From: Pseudomonas sp. 30_B
GTDB lineage: Bacteria > Pseudomonadota > Gammaproteobacteria > Pseudomonadales > Pseudomonadaceae
Length of the DNA: 64,000 nt
Assembly: GCF_017491605.1 (NCBI RefSeq)
Contig: NZ_JAFGYY010000026.1
Span: 17,108 to 81,107, forward strand
Direction of reading: 5' to 3'
This document shows, one piece after another, positions 17,917-27,602 of the stretch. Each line of letters opens with the position of its first letter. Position 1 is the stretch's first letter. Under the pieces are notes generated by a model. That model was not told where the DNA came from and made no database searches. It was given only the letters and a program-made list of their open reading frames with translations. A program made the translations under genes and the position numbers.

Positions 17917-18513
17917 CTACTCGTTCAGCGCAGTGGTCATGCCCTTGCCGGTGGCGCGAACCGCCAACTCGCTGACTTCAAGGCTGAGGATGGCCAGGTC
18001 GTAGGTGCGACCGTCATGGTCCTTGACGTGATTGCGCAGCACCGACTCCGCCTGGAATCCCAGCTCCTGGAAGGCGTTGATGGCGGCGCTCTGGTCCACC
18101 GTCATGTGTACGGTCAGCTTCTCCAGGCCGAGGCTGACGGCCAGGTTGACGCACTCCTTGATCAGCGCCCGTCCCAGGCCTACGCCACGCCAGGCAGGCG
18201 CCACCAGCACGCGCAGGTCGCCGACATGGGACGACCAGGACCATACGTCGACCGCCACGGCGGTGCAGCCCACCATCTGGCCGTCGGCGTAGGCCACCAG
18301 GCTGGTGACTTCCTTGCCCAGGGCACCCAGCCAGGCGGCGATGACCTTTGGATGGCTGATGTCGCGGCGCACGAACAGCAGATCGCGCATCGGCAGCCCG
18401 GCGATGAACTCGGTGAGCGGCGGCCCGTCCTCCATGCGCATCAGGCGGAACTCCACCTGGGTGCCGTTGAGTGCGAGGTGACGAGGGTAGTTTCGTTGCG
18501 TGGGTTTCTTCAT
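17917..18513 (-). CDS. GNAT family N-acetyltransferase
   Basis: A 198-aa protein with the GNAT acetyl-CoA loop (VLVAPAWRGVGLGRALIKEC, the R-G-x-G-L-G-x-x-L motif A) after a Pro/Arg-rich N-terminus. Its ATG overlaps the TGA of phaC in an ATGA junction (18510-18513), so translation is coupled. Its acceptor is unknown. GNAT-like proteins coupled to phaC are unusual; a regulatory or substrate-tailoring role in PHA synthesis is only a speculation. Last gene of the eight-gene minus-strand run. Confidence 0.82.
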   Translation of the reverse strand: MKKPTQRNYPRHLALNGTQVEFRLMRMEDGPPLTEFIAGLPMRDLLFVRRDISHPKVIAAWLGALGKEVTSLVAYADGQMVGCTAVAVDVWSWSSHVGDLRVLVAPAWRGVGLGRALIKECVNLAVSLGLEKLTVHMTVDQSAAINAFQELGFQAESVLRNHVKDHDGRTYDLAILSLEVSELAVRATGKGMTTALNE

Positions 18514-19577
18514 ACGGAGCGTTTCCCTAACCAGTGATCCAGTGATGGCCACATGCGCTTGATGGCCGCGGGCCCGGCGACCAGGCTGACGTGCCCGCCG
18601 GGAATGATCAGTTCTTCCTTGTCGACGGAGCCCACCTTGTGCAGCAAGGGTTGCGCGCTGGCCGGAGGCACCAGGGTGTCGTGCTCGGCGATGACGTGCA
18701 GCAGCGGCACCTTGATCGCATCGAGCCGGACGGCGCGTCCGCCGATGCGCAGGCTGTCCTTGAACAGGCCGTTCTGCCAGACCAGTTCCTTGACGATCTG
18801 CCGGTAGTAGTCGCCCGCCAGCGGCAGGGTATCGGCGCCCCAGCCGGTCATCATGCGGTAACCCTTGACGTACTGATCGTTCCACAGGTTGTCCCACAGG
18901 CGCAGCTGGCCGGCGATGCGGCCGGCCGGGCGGAGCAGGTCGAAGGCGTTCTGGATCATCTTCGAGGGGATGATGCCCAGGCGGTCCGCCAGTTCGTCGA
19001 CGTCGAAGTAGTCGGGGTTCGCCACGGCGCGTGTCCAGTGCACCTGGCTCCAGTCCACCGGCGTGGTGAAGCACACCAGGTTCTTCAGCGGACCCTGCGG
19101 ATGCAGCGCCGCGTAGATGCAGGAGAGGATGCCGGCCATGCAGTAACCGACCAGGGTGACTTCCTCCACCCCCGAGTCCTGCTGCACGCGGCGTAGGCAG
19201 TCGGGGAGGAAGTCGAGCACGTAGTTCTCGATCTTCAGGTGCTGCTCGGCCCGGGTCGGCGGGTTCCAATCGACCACGTAGATGTCGTAGCCGCGGTGCA
19301 GGAGGAACTCGATCAGGCTCTGCCCCTTGGCCAGGTCGAACAGGTAGGCGCGGTTGGTGGTGGCCATGACCAGCAGTAGCGGGACGCGGTACACCTCATC
19401 GGCCGTGGACTGGTAGTGGTACAGGCTCAGCGTGCCGCGGCGGTGCAGGAGACGCTTGGGCGTTTCCCCTACCTTCGGCCCGGGGGAGCTGATGTAGTCC
19501 AGCGCGTTGAGCCTGCGCTTGAGCATGCGCCGGGCTTCGCTTTTCAGGCGCCCCGCGAAGGTTTTTTCGAATGGCAT
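18510..19577 (-). CDS. phaC: Class III-type poly(3-hydroxyalkanoate) synthase
   Basis: A 355-aa alpha/beta-hydrolase polymerase. The lipase-like box GYCMAG puts the nucleophile at Cys146; Asp300 (AEHDTLVPP) and His329 (PGGHVSLVAG) complete the triad. Length and spacing match class III synthases such as that of Allochromatium vinosum (Cys149, Asp302, His331), which need a PhaE partner, and not the roughly 560-aa class II enzymes usual in Pseudomonas. It joins (R)-3-hydroxyacyl-CoA units into polyester on granules. The gene for a short PhaE/PhaR-like protein ends 3 nt upstream, and the GNAT gene overlaps downstream. The only gene types to separate it from are PHA depolymerases, which have Ser instead of Cys. 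Confidence 0.88.
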   Translation of the reverse strand: MPFEKTFAGRLKSEARRMLKRRLNALDYISSPGPKVGETPKRLLHRRGTLSLYHYQSTADEVYRVPLLLVMATTNRAYLFDLAKGQSLIEFLLHRGYDIYVVDWNPPTRAEQHLKIENYVLDFLPDCLRRVQQDSGVEEVTLVGYCMAGILSCIYAALHPQGPLKNLVCFTTPVDWSQVHWTRAVANPDYFDVDELADRLGIIPSKMIQNAFDLLRPAGRIAGQLRLWDNLWNDQYVKGYRMMTGWGADTLPLAGDYYRQIVKELVWQNGLFKDSLRIGGRAVRLDAIKVPLLHVIAEHDTLVPPASAQPLLHKVGSVDKEELIIPGGHVSLVAGPAAIKRMWPSLDHWLGKRSV

Positions 19578-19580
19578 GGC

Positions 19581-19994
19581 TCAGGGTTTCCTCTTGGCTT
19601 TGGCCGCGGGCTGCTTGGCCCGCTGCCGCGCTTTGCTCAATGCCTGCTCCGGTTGCAGCTCCAGGGGGCGGCGGCTGCGGGGCGGGCGGGGCACCATGGC
19701 GCTGGGCGCCACGTCGGGGAGCAACTGGTCGAGCTTGTCCTCGATGCGGCGTACCGCATCAGCCAGTTCCCGGACCTCGTCCCGGCTGGGCAGGTCCAGC
19801 TGTTCCAGCAGGCGGGCGATGGAGCGCTCCGCCAGGTAGCGGGCGCCGGTGGAGGCTCGTGTGTAGGCCATCATGGCCTGGGCGAATTCACTGGAGTCCA
19901 TCTTCCGGGCGGCAAAACCGTTGATGCCGTTTTCGAGCTTGTTCAGGGCCTCGCGGCACAGTTGCAGCGGGTCGGGAAAGCGTGAAGCGGTCAT
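19581..19994 (-). CDS. Short PhaE/PhaR-like PHA synthase subunit
   Basis: A 137-aa mostly helical protein. The segment LDLPSRDEVRELADAVRRIE resembles the C-terminal PTR/SRxEVdeL-type helix of class III PhaE and class IV PhaR subunits. It then ends in a Pro/Arg/Lys-rich basic tail (RQRAKQPAAKAKRKP) like those of granule-associated phasins. It is much shorter than A. vinosum PhaE (about 350 aa). ATG 19994 has AGGAG at 8 nt spacing; the ATG at 20012 overlaps the upstream stop. The gene lies 3 nt before phaC, so a synthase-partner role is well supported by context. Direct homology is inferred from the motif, not from a search. Confidence 0.7.
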   Translation of the reverse strand: MTASRFPDPLQLCREALNKLENGINGFAARKMDSSEFAQAMMAYTRASTGARYLAERSIARLLEQLDLPSRDEVRELADAVRRIEDKLDQLLPDVAPSAMVPRPPRSRRPLELQPEQALSKARQRAKQPAAKAKRKP

Positions 19995-20011
19995 GCTGGA
20001 CTCTCCTGTCA

Positions 20012-21280
20012 TCAGGTGGGGTAGGTCTGCAGCGCCATGAGCGGAGCGCCACGTTGCAGGCAGCGGCGCAAGGGCCGGGTACTGGCCGAGTAGGGCAAGA
20101 GCGCCCAGCGTGTGGTGCGGGCCAGCCAGGGGGAAACCTGGGCCAGCAGGGCGTCGCGCCAGCCATCGGCGGCATTCCAGAAGGTCAGCGCGGCGGCGCG
20201 GGTTTCTCCGGCGACATTGGCGTGATGCGTGGCATCGGCGATCTCCAGCGTGGCATCGCTGTGGCGCCCTTCGAAGGCCTCGACCAGGGCGGCGCCGATG
20301 CGCTGCATGGCGTCGACGGCGGCGCCGTTAATGGCGTCGAAGTTGAGGAAGCCGTGGAATTGCCCCGGATAATGCAGCAGTTGCACCGGGACGCGGGCCT
20401 GGCGCAGCCGCGCCGCGTAGTCCAGGCCGTCGTCGCGGATGGGATCGAGCCCGGCGCTGATCACCAGCGCTGGCGCCAGGCCGCGCAGGTTGGTCTGCCG
20501 GCGGGGCGACAGCCAGGGCGAACTGGTGTCCAGGTGCGCCGCGGAATCCGCCAGGGCGCGCTGGATGTAACCGAGCATGTGCTGGGTGACCATGTAGCCG
20601 TCGGCGTTCTCGGCCAGCGACGGGAAGGACTCCACCAGCTCGGTGGCGGGGTAGGCGAGGACTTGCAGCGCCAGCTTGATGCCCCGGCGCCGCGCTTCCT
20701 GGGCGATCACCGCGGTGAGATTGCCGCCCGCCGAGTCGCCGCCGACCGCCAGGCGCTCAGCGTCTATGCCCAGCTCCTGCGCATGGCCGATGACCCAGTC
20801 GAGAACGGCCAGGCAATCCTCGCGGCTGGCGTTGAGATCGTGTTCGGGCGCCAGCCGGTAGCTGACGGCGATGGTGATGCAGCCGGCGGCCAGGGCGACG
20901 TTGCGGCAGATCGATTCCGCGGTGTCGAGGCCGCCGACCATGAAGCCGCCGCCATGGATCCAGAGGAAGGCAGGGCGGGGCTCCTCGCTGCGCGCCGGGC
21001 TGTAAATGCGCAGGCTCAGCTCGCCGCCCGGCCCCTCGATCTCGTACTGGCGCACGCTGTCGAGCGCCGGGCGATTGCCCAGCGCCAGGGCGGTGAGACG
21101 CCACAGCTCGCGGATTTCGCTCACCGAGTAGGATTCGATGGGCTTGATCTGCGTCGCCAGGTTGAGCATGCGCAGGAAGGCGCGCGCGTCGCGGTCCGGA
21201 GCGGGCGTGCGCAAGGTGAGGGGGAGGCCCTTGCCGGAAGGGCGGGGGGCCTGGGGAGTCGGATTGGCATGGGTGGTCAC
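20012..21280 (-). CDS. Alpha/beta hydrolase, hormone-sensitive-lipase family
   Basis: About 422 aa. The oxyanion motif HGGGF is at residues 109-113, the nucleophile elbow GDSAGG has Ser183, and AGLDPIRDDG and YPGQFHGFLNF supply the Asp and His. The start is set by AAGGAG 8 nt before a GTG at 21280; upstream ATGs lie in a region with no ribosome site. These enzymes hydrolyse carboxylic esters of short to medium acids or terpenoid/steroid esters. Beside phaC, an intracellular PHA oligomer esterase is possible but unproven. It lies 100 nt after the SDR gene, and that gap contains candidate operator site E. Confidence 0.82.
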   Translation of the reverse strand: MTTHANPTPQAPRPSGKGLPLTLRTPAPDRDARAFLRMLNLATQIKPIESYSVSEIRELWRLTALALGNRPALDSVRQYEIEGPGGELSLRIYSPARSEEPRPAFLWIHGGGFMVGGLDTAESICRNVALAAGCITIAVSYRLAPEHDLNASREDCLAVLDWVIGHAQELGIDAERLAVGGDSAGGNLTAVIAQEARRRGIKLALQVLAYPATELVESFPSLAENADGYMVTQHMLGYIQRALADSAAHLDTSSPWLSPRRQTNLRGLAPALVISAGLDPIRDDGLDYAARLRQARVPVQLLHYPGQFHGFLNFDAINGAAVDAMQRIGAALVEAFEGRHSDATLEIADATHHANVAGETRAAALTFWNAADGWRDALLAQVSPWLARTTRWALLPYSASTRPLRRCLQRGAPLMALQTYPT

Positions 21281-21341
21281 GACGGAACTCCTTGTGGTCG
21301 CGGAAATACCGGCCATGCTATGGACCTGCCCCCTCGCGCGC

Positions 21342-21363
21342 CCCCCTCCTGTGGAACGGGAGG
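21342..21363 (-). promoter_or_regulatory. Candidate operator, site E (weaker match)
   Basis: Minus-strand sequence CCTCCCGTTC-CACA-GGAGGGGG, 61 nt before the hydrolase GTG. It matches the shared consensus at 6/10 and 7/8 half-site positions. It also forms a GC-rich hairpin (GCCCCCCTCC with GGGAGGGGGC), so a structural role is equally possible. Confidence 0.3.
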
Positions 21364-21380
21364 GGGCCAACCCTTTCCGG

Positions 21381-22160
21381 TTACAGGTTGTTGACCAGTT
21401 GCCCGCCGTCCACCGCCAGCACGCTGCCGGTCATGAAGGCGCCGGCCTCGCTGGCCAGCAGCAGGAAGGGGCCGTCCAGTTCGGACAGCTCGCCCAGGCG
21501 GCGCATCGGAATGGCGTCGTGAACGTATTTGCGGCCCTGTTCGCTGTCGAAGTAGCCACCGGTCATTTCGGTGATGAAGTAACCGGGGGCGATGGCATTG
21601 ACGCGTATGCGCTTGCGCGCCAGTTCCAGCGCCAGTGCCTTGCTCAGCTGCACCACGCCGGCCTTCGCCGTGCAGTAGTGGCTGTAGCCCATGCCGACCC
21701 GCAGGCCGAGCATCGAAGCGATGTTGACGATGCTGCCGGGACGGTCGGCCTGGACCAGCCGCTGCGCCGCGCACTGGGCCACGCGCCAGACGCCATCGAG
21801 GTTGGTGGCGAGCATCGCGCGCCAGTCGTCCTCGCTCAGTTCCAGGGCGCGTTGCCCCTGGCCGATGCCGGCGTTGTTCAGCACTACGTCGACCACCCCG
21901 AAGCGAGCCTGCGCGGCGTCGAAGGCGGCCTCGACGCTGGCGCGGTCGGTGACGTCCAGCGGCACCGCCAGTGCCTCGCCGCCCTGGTCGGCGAGGCGCG
22001 CAGCCAGTTCCGCCAGGCGCTCCACGCGGCGGGCCGCCAGTACCACCCGGGCGCCCGCCGTGGCGGCCACCTGCGCCAGGTGCGCGCCAATACCGCTGGA
22101 AGCGCCAGTGATCAGGACGACCTTGCCGGCCAGGGAGAAACGTTGGGATTGCTCGGTCAT
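21381..22160 (-). CDS. SDR family oxidoreductase
   Basis: A 259-aa short-chain dehydrogenase: GASSGIG at residues 19-25, NNAG at 95-98, catalytic Ser149, Tyr162 and Lys166. Basic residues after beta-2 (LAARRVERL) suggest NADP(H). It follows the thiolase gene by 13 nt, which recalls the phaA-phaB order in which a thiolase and an NADPH ketoacyl-CoA reductase supply a PHA synthase. PhaB-like activity is a reasonable but untested idea; a 3-hydroxyacyl-CoA dehydrogenase is the alternative. ATG 22160 is chosen because the protein then starts at the usual SDR N-terminus; the ribosome site is weak. Confidence 0.82.
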   Translation of the reverse strand: MTEQSQRFSLAGKVVLITGASSGIGAHLAQVAATAGARVVLAARRVERLAELAARLADQGGEALAVPLDVTDRASVEAAFDAAQARFGVVDVVLNNAGIGQGQRALELSEDDWRAMLATNLDGVWRVAQCAAQRLVQADRPGSIVNIASMLGLRVGMGYSHYCTAKAGVVQLSKALALELARKRIRVNAIAPGYFITEMTGGYFDSEQGRKYVHDAIPMRRLGELSELDGPFLLLASEAGAFMTGSVLAVDGGQLVNNL

Positions 22161-22173
22161 GGCATTGCCCCGC

Positions 22174-23361
22174 TCAGTGGAAAACTTCGAACAGGCCAGC
22201 GGCACCCATGCCGCCACCGACGCACATGGTCACCACCACGTACTTCACTAGGCGTCGACGGCCTTCCAGCAGGGCGTGGCCGACCATGCGGGCGCCGCTC
22301 ATGCCGTAGGGATGGCCGATGGCGATGGCGCCGCCATTGACGTTCAACCGCTGGTCATCGATGCCCAGCCGGTCGCGGCAGTACAGGACCTGGCAGGCGA
22401 AAGCCTCGTTGAGCTCCCACAGGCCGATATCGTCCACCGTCAGGCCGTGCTGGCGGAGCAGCTTGGGCACCGCCAGCACCGGGCCAATGCCCATTTCCTC
22501 CGGCGCCAGGCCCGCCACGGCGATACCGCGATAGGCGCCCAGCGGCTCCAGGTTGCGCTGTTCGGCCAGGCGGCCGTCCATCAGCACACAGGCGCTGGCG
22601 CCATCGGACAACTGGCTGGCGTTGCCGGCGGTGATGCAGCCGCCCTCGATTACAGGCTTGAGGGCCTGGAGGTCTTCGAGGCGGGTCTGCGGGCGGTTGC
22701 CTTCGTCGCGGTCGAGGACCAGCGATTCGTAGCTGATCTGGCCACTGGCCTTGTCGGTGACCGCGCGGGTGACCTGCACCGGCACTATCTCGCCGGCGAA
22801 GCGCCCGGCTTGCTGGGCGGCGGCGGTGCGCTGCTGGGATTGCAGCGAGTAGGCGTCCTGCTCTTCGCGGCCGATGCCGTAGCGCCGGGCCACCAGTTCG
22901 GCGGTCTGCAGCATGGGCATGTAGGCCAGCTCGGCATGCCGCAGCACCAGCGGGTCCTGCTCGCTCATGGCCCATTCCATGTGGCGGCTCTGCACCCGGC
23001 TGATCTGTTCCTGGCCGGCGCCGATGGTCACCTGCATGCCGTCGACCATGATCTGCTTGGCGGCGGTGGCGATCGCCATCAGCCCGGAGGCGCACTGGCG
23101 GTCCAGGGTCTGGCCGCTGACCGACAGCGGCAGGCCGGAAGCGAGCGCGCTCATGCGCCCGAGGTTCCAGCCGGCGGTGCCGGCGGGCATCGCGGTGCCC
23201 ATCACCAGATCGTCGATTTCCGCCGCTTCGATGCCGGCGCGCTCGACGGCCGCGCGGATGGCGAAGGCCGCCATGCTCGGCGAGGTGGTGTGGTTGAAGG
23301 CGCCGCGGAAGGCCTTGCCGATCGGCGTGCGCGCGGTGGAGAGAATGACGGCTTCTTTCAT
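22174..23361 (-). CDS. Thiolase (acetyl-CoA C-acyltransferase)
   Basis: A 395-aa thiolase II family enzyme. The nucleophile Cys90 lies in TLDRQCASGLMAI, NEAFACQVL carries the active-site Asn/His loop, and GHPYGMSGARM and CVGGGMGAAGLFEVF carry the His and second Cys. It either cleaves 3-ketoacyl-CoA (beta-oxidation) or condenses acetyl-CoA (PHA supply). Being encoded 15 nt after a FadB-like gene, it most likely is the FadA-type partner, with a possible side role toward PHA. Confidence 0.88.
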   Translation of the reverse strand: MKEAVILSTARTPIGKAFRGAFNHTTSPSMAAFAIRAAVERAGIEAAEIDDLVMGTAMPAGTAGWNLGRMSALASGLPLSVSGQTLDRQCASGLMAIATAAKQIMVDGMQVTIGAGQEQISRVQSRHMEWAMSEQDPLVLRHAELAYMPMLQTAELVARRYGIGREEQDAYSLQSQQRTAAAQQAGRFAGEIVPVQVTRAVTDKASGQISYESLVLDRDEGNRPQTRLEDLQALKPVIEGGCITAGNASQLSDGASACVLMDGRLAEQRNLEPLGAYRGIAVAGLAPEEMGIGPVLAVPKLLRQHGLTVDDIGLWELNEAFACQVLYCRDRLGIDDQRLNVNGGAIAIGHPYGMSGARMVGHALLEGRRRLVKYVVVTMCVGGGMGAAGLFEVFH

Positions 23362-23376
23362 GTCCTGTTCCTTGCG

Positions 23377-25485
<2,109 letters not shown>

Positions 25486-25517
25486 GTCGATAGCTCCCGA
25501 TAGGTGCGCGGTTCTGC

Positions 25518-27320
25518 TCAGAACCAGGCGTCCTGCATGTCCAGGGCAAGGCTGTCGCCCGCCATCAGTAGTCGTGCCATGCCGTCCAGCGGCGCGAGTT
25601 CCCAGGCCATGAAGTACTCGGCGGCCTGCAGCTTGCCCCGGTAGAAAGCCGCTTCGTCGCCGGCGGCGCCTTCGGTCAGCGCGGCACCGGCCACCAGGGC
25701 CTGGCGCAGCCAGGTCCAGCCGACCACCACGCGGCCGAACAGGTCGAGGTAGACGCTGGCATTGGCCAGGCCACGGGTCGCGTCCGCGTCGACCTGGCCG
25801 CGCAGCTCCTGGGTGACTCGATCCAGCAGGTCCAGGGCATCGCCCAGCGCAGCCGCCAGCGTGGCGCAACGGGCGCCGTCGGCGGCATGCAACAGGCAGC
25901 GGCGAACCTCGGCGAGGAACAGCCGGTAGCCGTCGCCGCCGCGCGGGCCCAGCTTGCGGCCCAGCAGGTCGATGGCCTGGATGCCTTCGGTGCCCTCGTG
26001 GATGGGGTTCAGGCGGTTGTCGCGGTATAGCTGCTCCAGCGGGTATTCGCGGGTATAGCCGGCACCGCCGAGTATCTGGATGCCGAGGTCCGAGGCGATC
26101 AGGCCATAGCGCGAGGGGTAGGACTTCACCACCGGCGTCAGCAGGTCCAGCAGCTCGGCGGCGTCGCGGCGTTGCTGCGGACTCGGTGCGGTATGGCTGT
26201 CCTCCACCAGGCTGCTGGCGTACAGGCACAGGCTCAAGCTGCCTTCGGCGTAGACCTTCTGCTGCAGGAGCATGCGCCGCACGTCGGCATGCTCGATGAT
26301 CGGTACCTGCGGCGAGGACGGGTCCTTGCTCGCGGGCAGGCGCCCCTGGGGGCGCTGGCGGGCATAGTCCAGCGCATGGACGAAGCTCTGGTAGCCCAGC
26401 GCGGCGGCGCCCAGGCCGACGCCGACGCGGGCCTCGTTCATCATCTGGAACATGTAGCCGAGGCCCTGGTGGGCCTCGCCGATCAAATAGCCGACGGCGC
26501 CGTCGCGCTCGCCGAAGTTGAGCACGGTGGAGGTGGTGTTGCGGTAGCCCATCTTGTGCAGCAGGCCGGCGAGCGACACGTCGTTGCGCCCGCCGCAGCT
26601 GCCGTCGGCATTCACCAGGCGCTTGGGCACCAGGAACAGCGAGATGCCGCGGGTGCCGGCCGGCGCGCCCTCGATGCGGGCCAGGACCATGTGCACGATG
26701 TTCTCGGTGAGCTCGTGGTCGCCGCCGGAAATGAACATCTTCTGCCCGAAGATACGGTAGGTGCCATCGCCCGCCAGGCGCGCGCTGGTGCGCAGATCGC
26801 CCAGCGCCGAACCCTGGCCCGGTTCGGTCAGCGCCATGGTGCCGCTGAAACGCCCGGCCAGCATCGCCGGCAGGAAGCGCGCCTTGAGCTTGTCGCTGGC
26901 GAAGCTCTTGACCAGGTTGGTGGCGCCGATGCTGAGGAAGGAATAGCCCAGGGTGGCGATGTTGGCCGCATTGAAATAGGCCATGCAAGCGCGCAGCACG
27001 ACCTCGGGCAGTTGCAGGCCGCCATCGGCATGGTCGTGGTGGGCGGCCAGGAAGCCCGCTTCGGCGAAGGCGTCCCAGGCCTGCTGGGTTTCCGGGATCA
27101 GGTGTACGCGTTCACCGTCGAAGGTGGGTTCATGCTCGTCCCCCTTGCGGTTGTGCGGCGCGAAATAATCGGCGGCGAGCTGACGGGCGGTTTCCAGAGT
27201 GGCATCGAACACTGCGCGATCATGATCGGCGTAGCGCTGACGCTGGAGCAGGGACTGGGTGTCGAGCACTTCGTAGAGCTGGAAACGCAGGTCGCGTTCG
27301 TTGAGCAATGCACGGGTCAT
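25518..27320 (-). CDS. Acyl-CoA dehydrogenase with C-terminal extension (FadE/DmdC-like)
   Basis: A 600-aa enzyme of the long acyl-CoA dehydrogenase group. An N-terminal cap (FQLYEVLDTQSLLQRQRYAD) precedes the core (ALTEPGQGSALGDL, FISGGDHELT, QILGGAGYTREYPLEQLYRD), catalytic Glu is in NPIHEGTEGIQ, and about 130 extra C-terminal residues form the DmdC-type terminal domain. ATG 27320 gives the canonical start; a longer open frame upstream has no family support. It is the first gene of the eight-gene minus-strand run and starts 61 nt from candidate operator site A, divergent from a LuxR gene. It introduces the double bond in the cycle completed by the FadB-like enzyme and thiolase. Confidence 0.88.
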   Translation of the reverse strand: MTRALLNERDLRFQLYEVLDTQSLLQRQRYADHDRAVFDATLETARQLAADYFAPHNRKGDEHEPTFDGERVHLIPETQQAWDAFAEAGFLAAHHDHADGGLQLPEVVLRACMAYFNAANIATLGYSFLSIGATNLVKSFASDKLKARFLPAMLAGRFSGTMALTEPGQGSALGDLRTSARLAGDGTYRIFGQKMFISGGDHELTENIVHMVLARIEGAPAGTRGISLFLVPKRLVNADGSCGGRNDVSLAGLLHKMGYRNTTSTVLNFGERDGAVGYLIGEAHQGLGYMFQMMNEARVGVGLGAAALGYQSFVHALDYARQRPQGRLPASKDPSSPQVPIIEHADVRRMLLQQKVYAEGSLSLCLYASSLVEDSHTAPSPQQRRDAAELLDLLTPVVKSYPSRYGLIASDLGIQILGGAGYTREYPLEQLYRDNRLNPIHEGTEGIQAIDLLGRKLGPRGGDGYRLFLAEVRRCLLHAADGARCATLAAALGDALDLLDRVTQELRGQVDADATRGLANASVYLDLFGRVVVGWTWLRQALVAGAALTEGAAGDEAAFYRGKLQAAEYFMAWELAPLDGMARLLMAGDSLALDMQDAWF

Positions 27321-27381
27321 GCGCGGTCTCGTCGAGGTGATGCGAAGGGTGCTGGGAGCATAGGCGGACAGTCCGTTGCGG

Positions 27382-27403
27382 TATCCCACTCGACTGGAGT
27401 GGG
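27382..27403. promoter_or_regulatory. Candidate operator, site A (reference copy)
   Basis: TATCCCACTC-GACT-GGAGTGGG, with the perfect inner palindrome CCCACTC/GAGTGGG, in the 282-nt divergent spacer between the acyl-CoA dehydrogenase (27320, minus) and the third LuxR gene (27603, plus). It is the best copy of a motif found in other spacers of the island. A LuxR/MalT-type activator site is the natural reading. Confidence 0.55.
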
Positions 27404-27602
27404 GTGGGGGCGGGCGAGGAGTGGTTGAATGGCTGGCCAGGGGAGTGGGCGCGCCGGCGGACGTCGCGCCTGTGTGGTAGTCCCGTTCCTGATGTGCCCG
27501 CGCTCCCTGCCGATGCTCCGTATGGACAGTCCCGGTGCCCTTCATCACTATGCGGGGGCTGCTCCGTCCGTCCCGGCGGTCGGGCCGGAGAACAATACCC
27601 AG

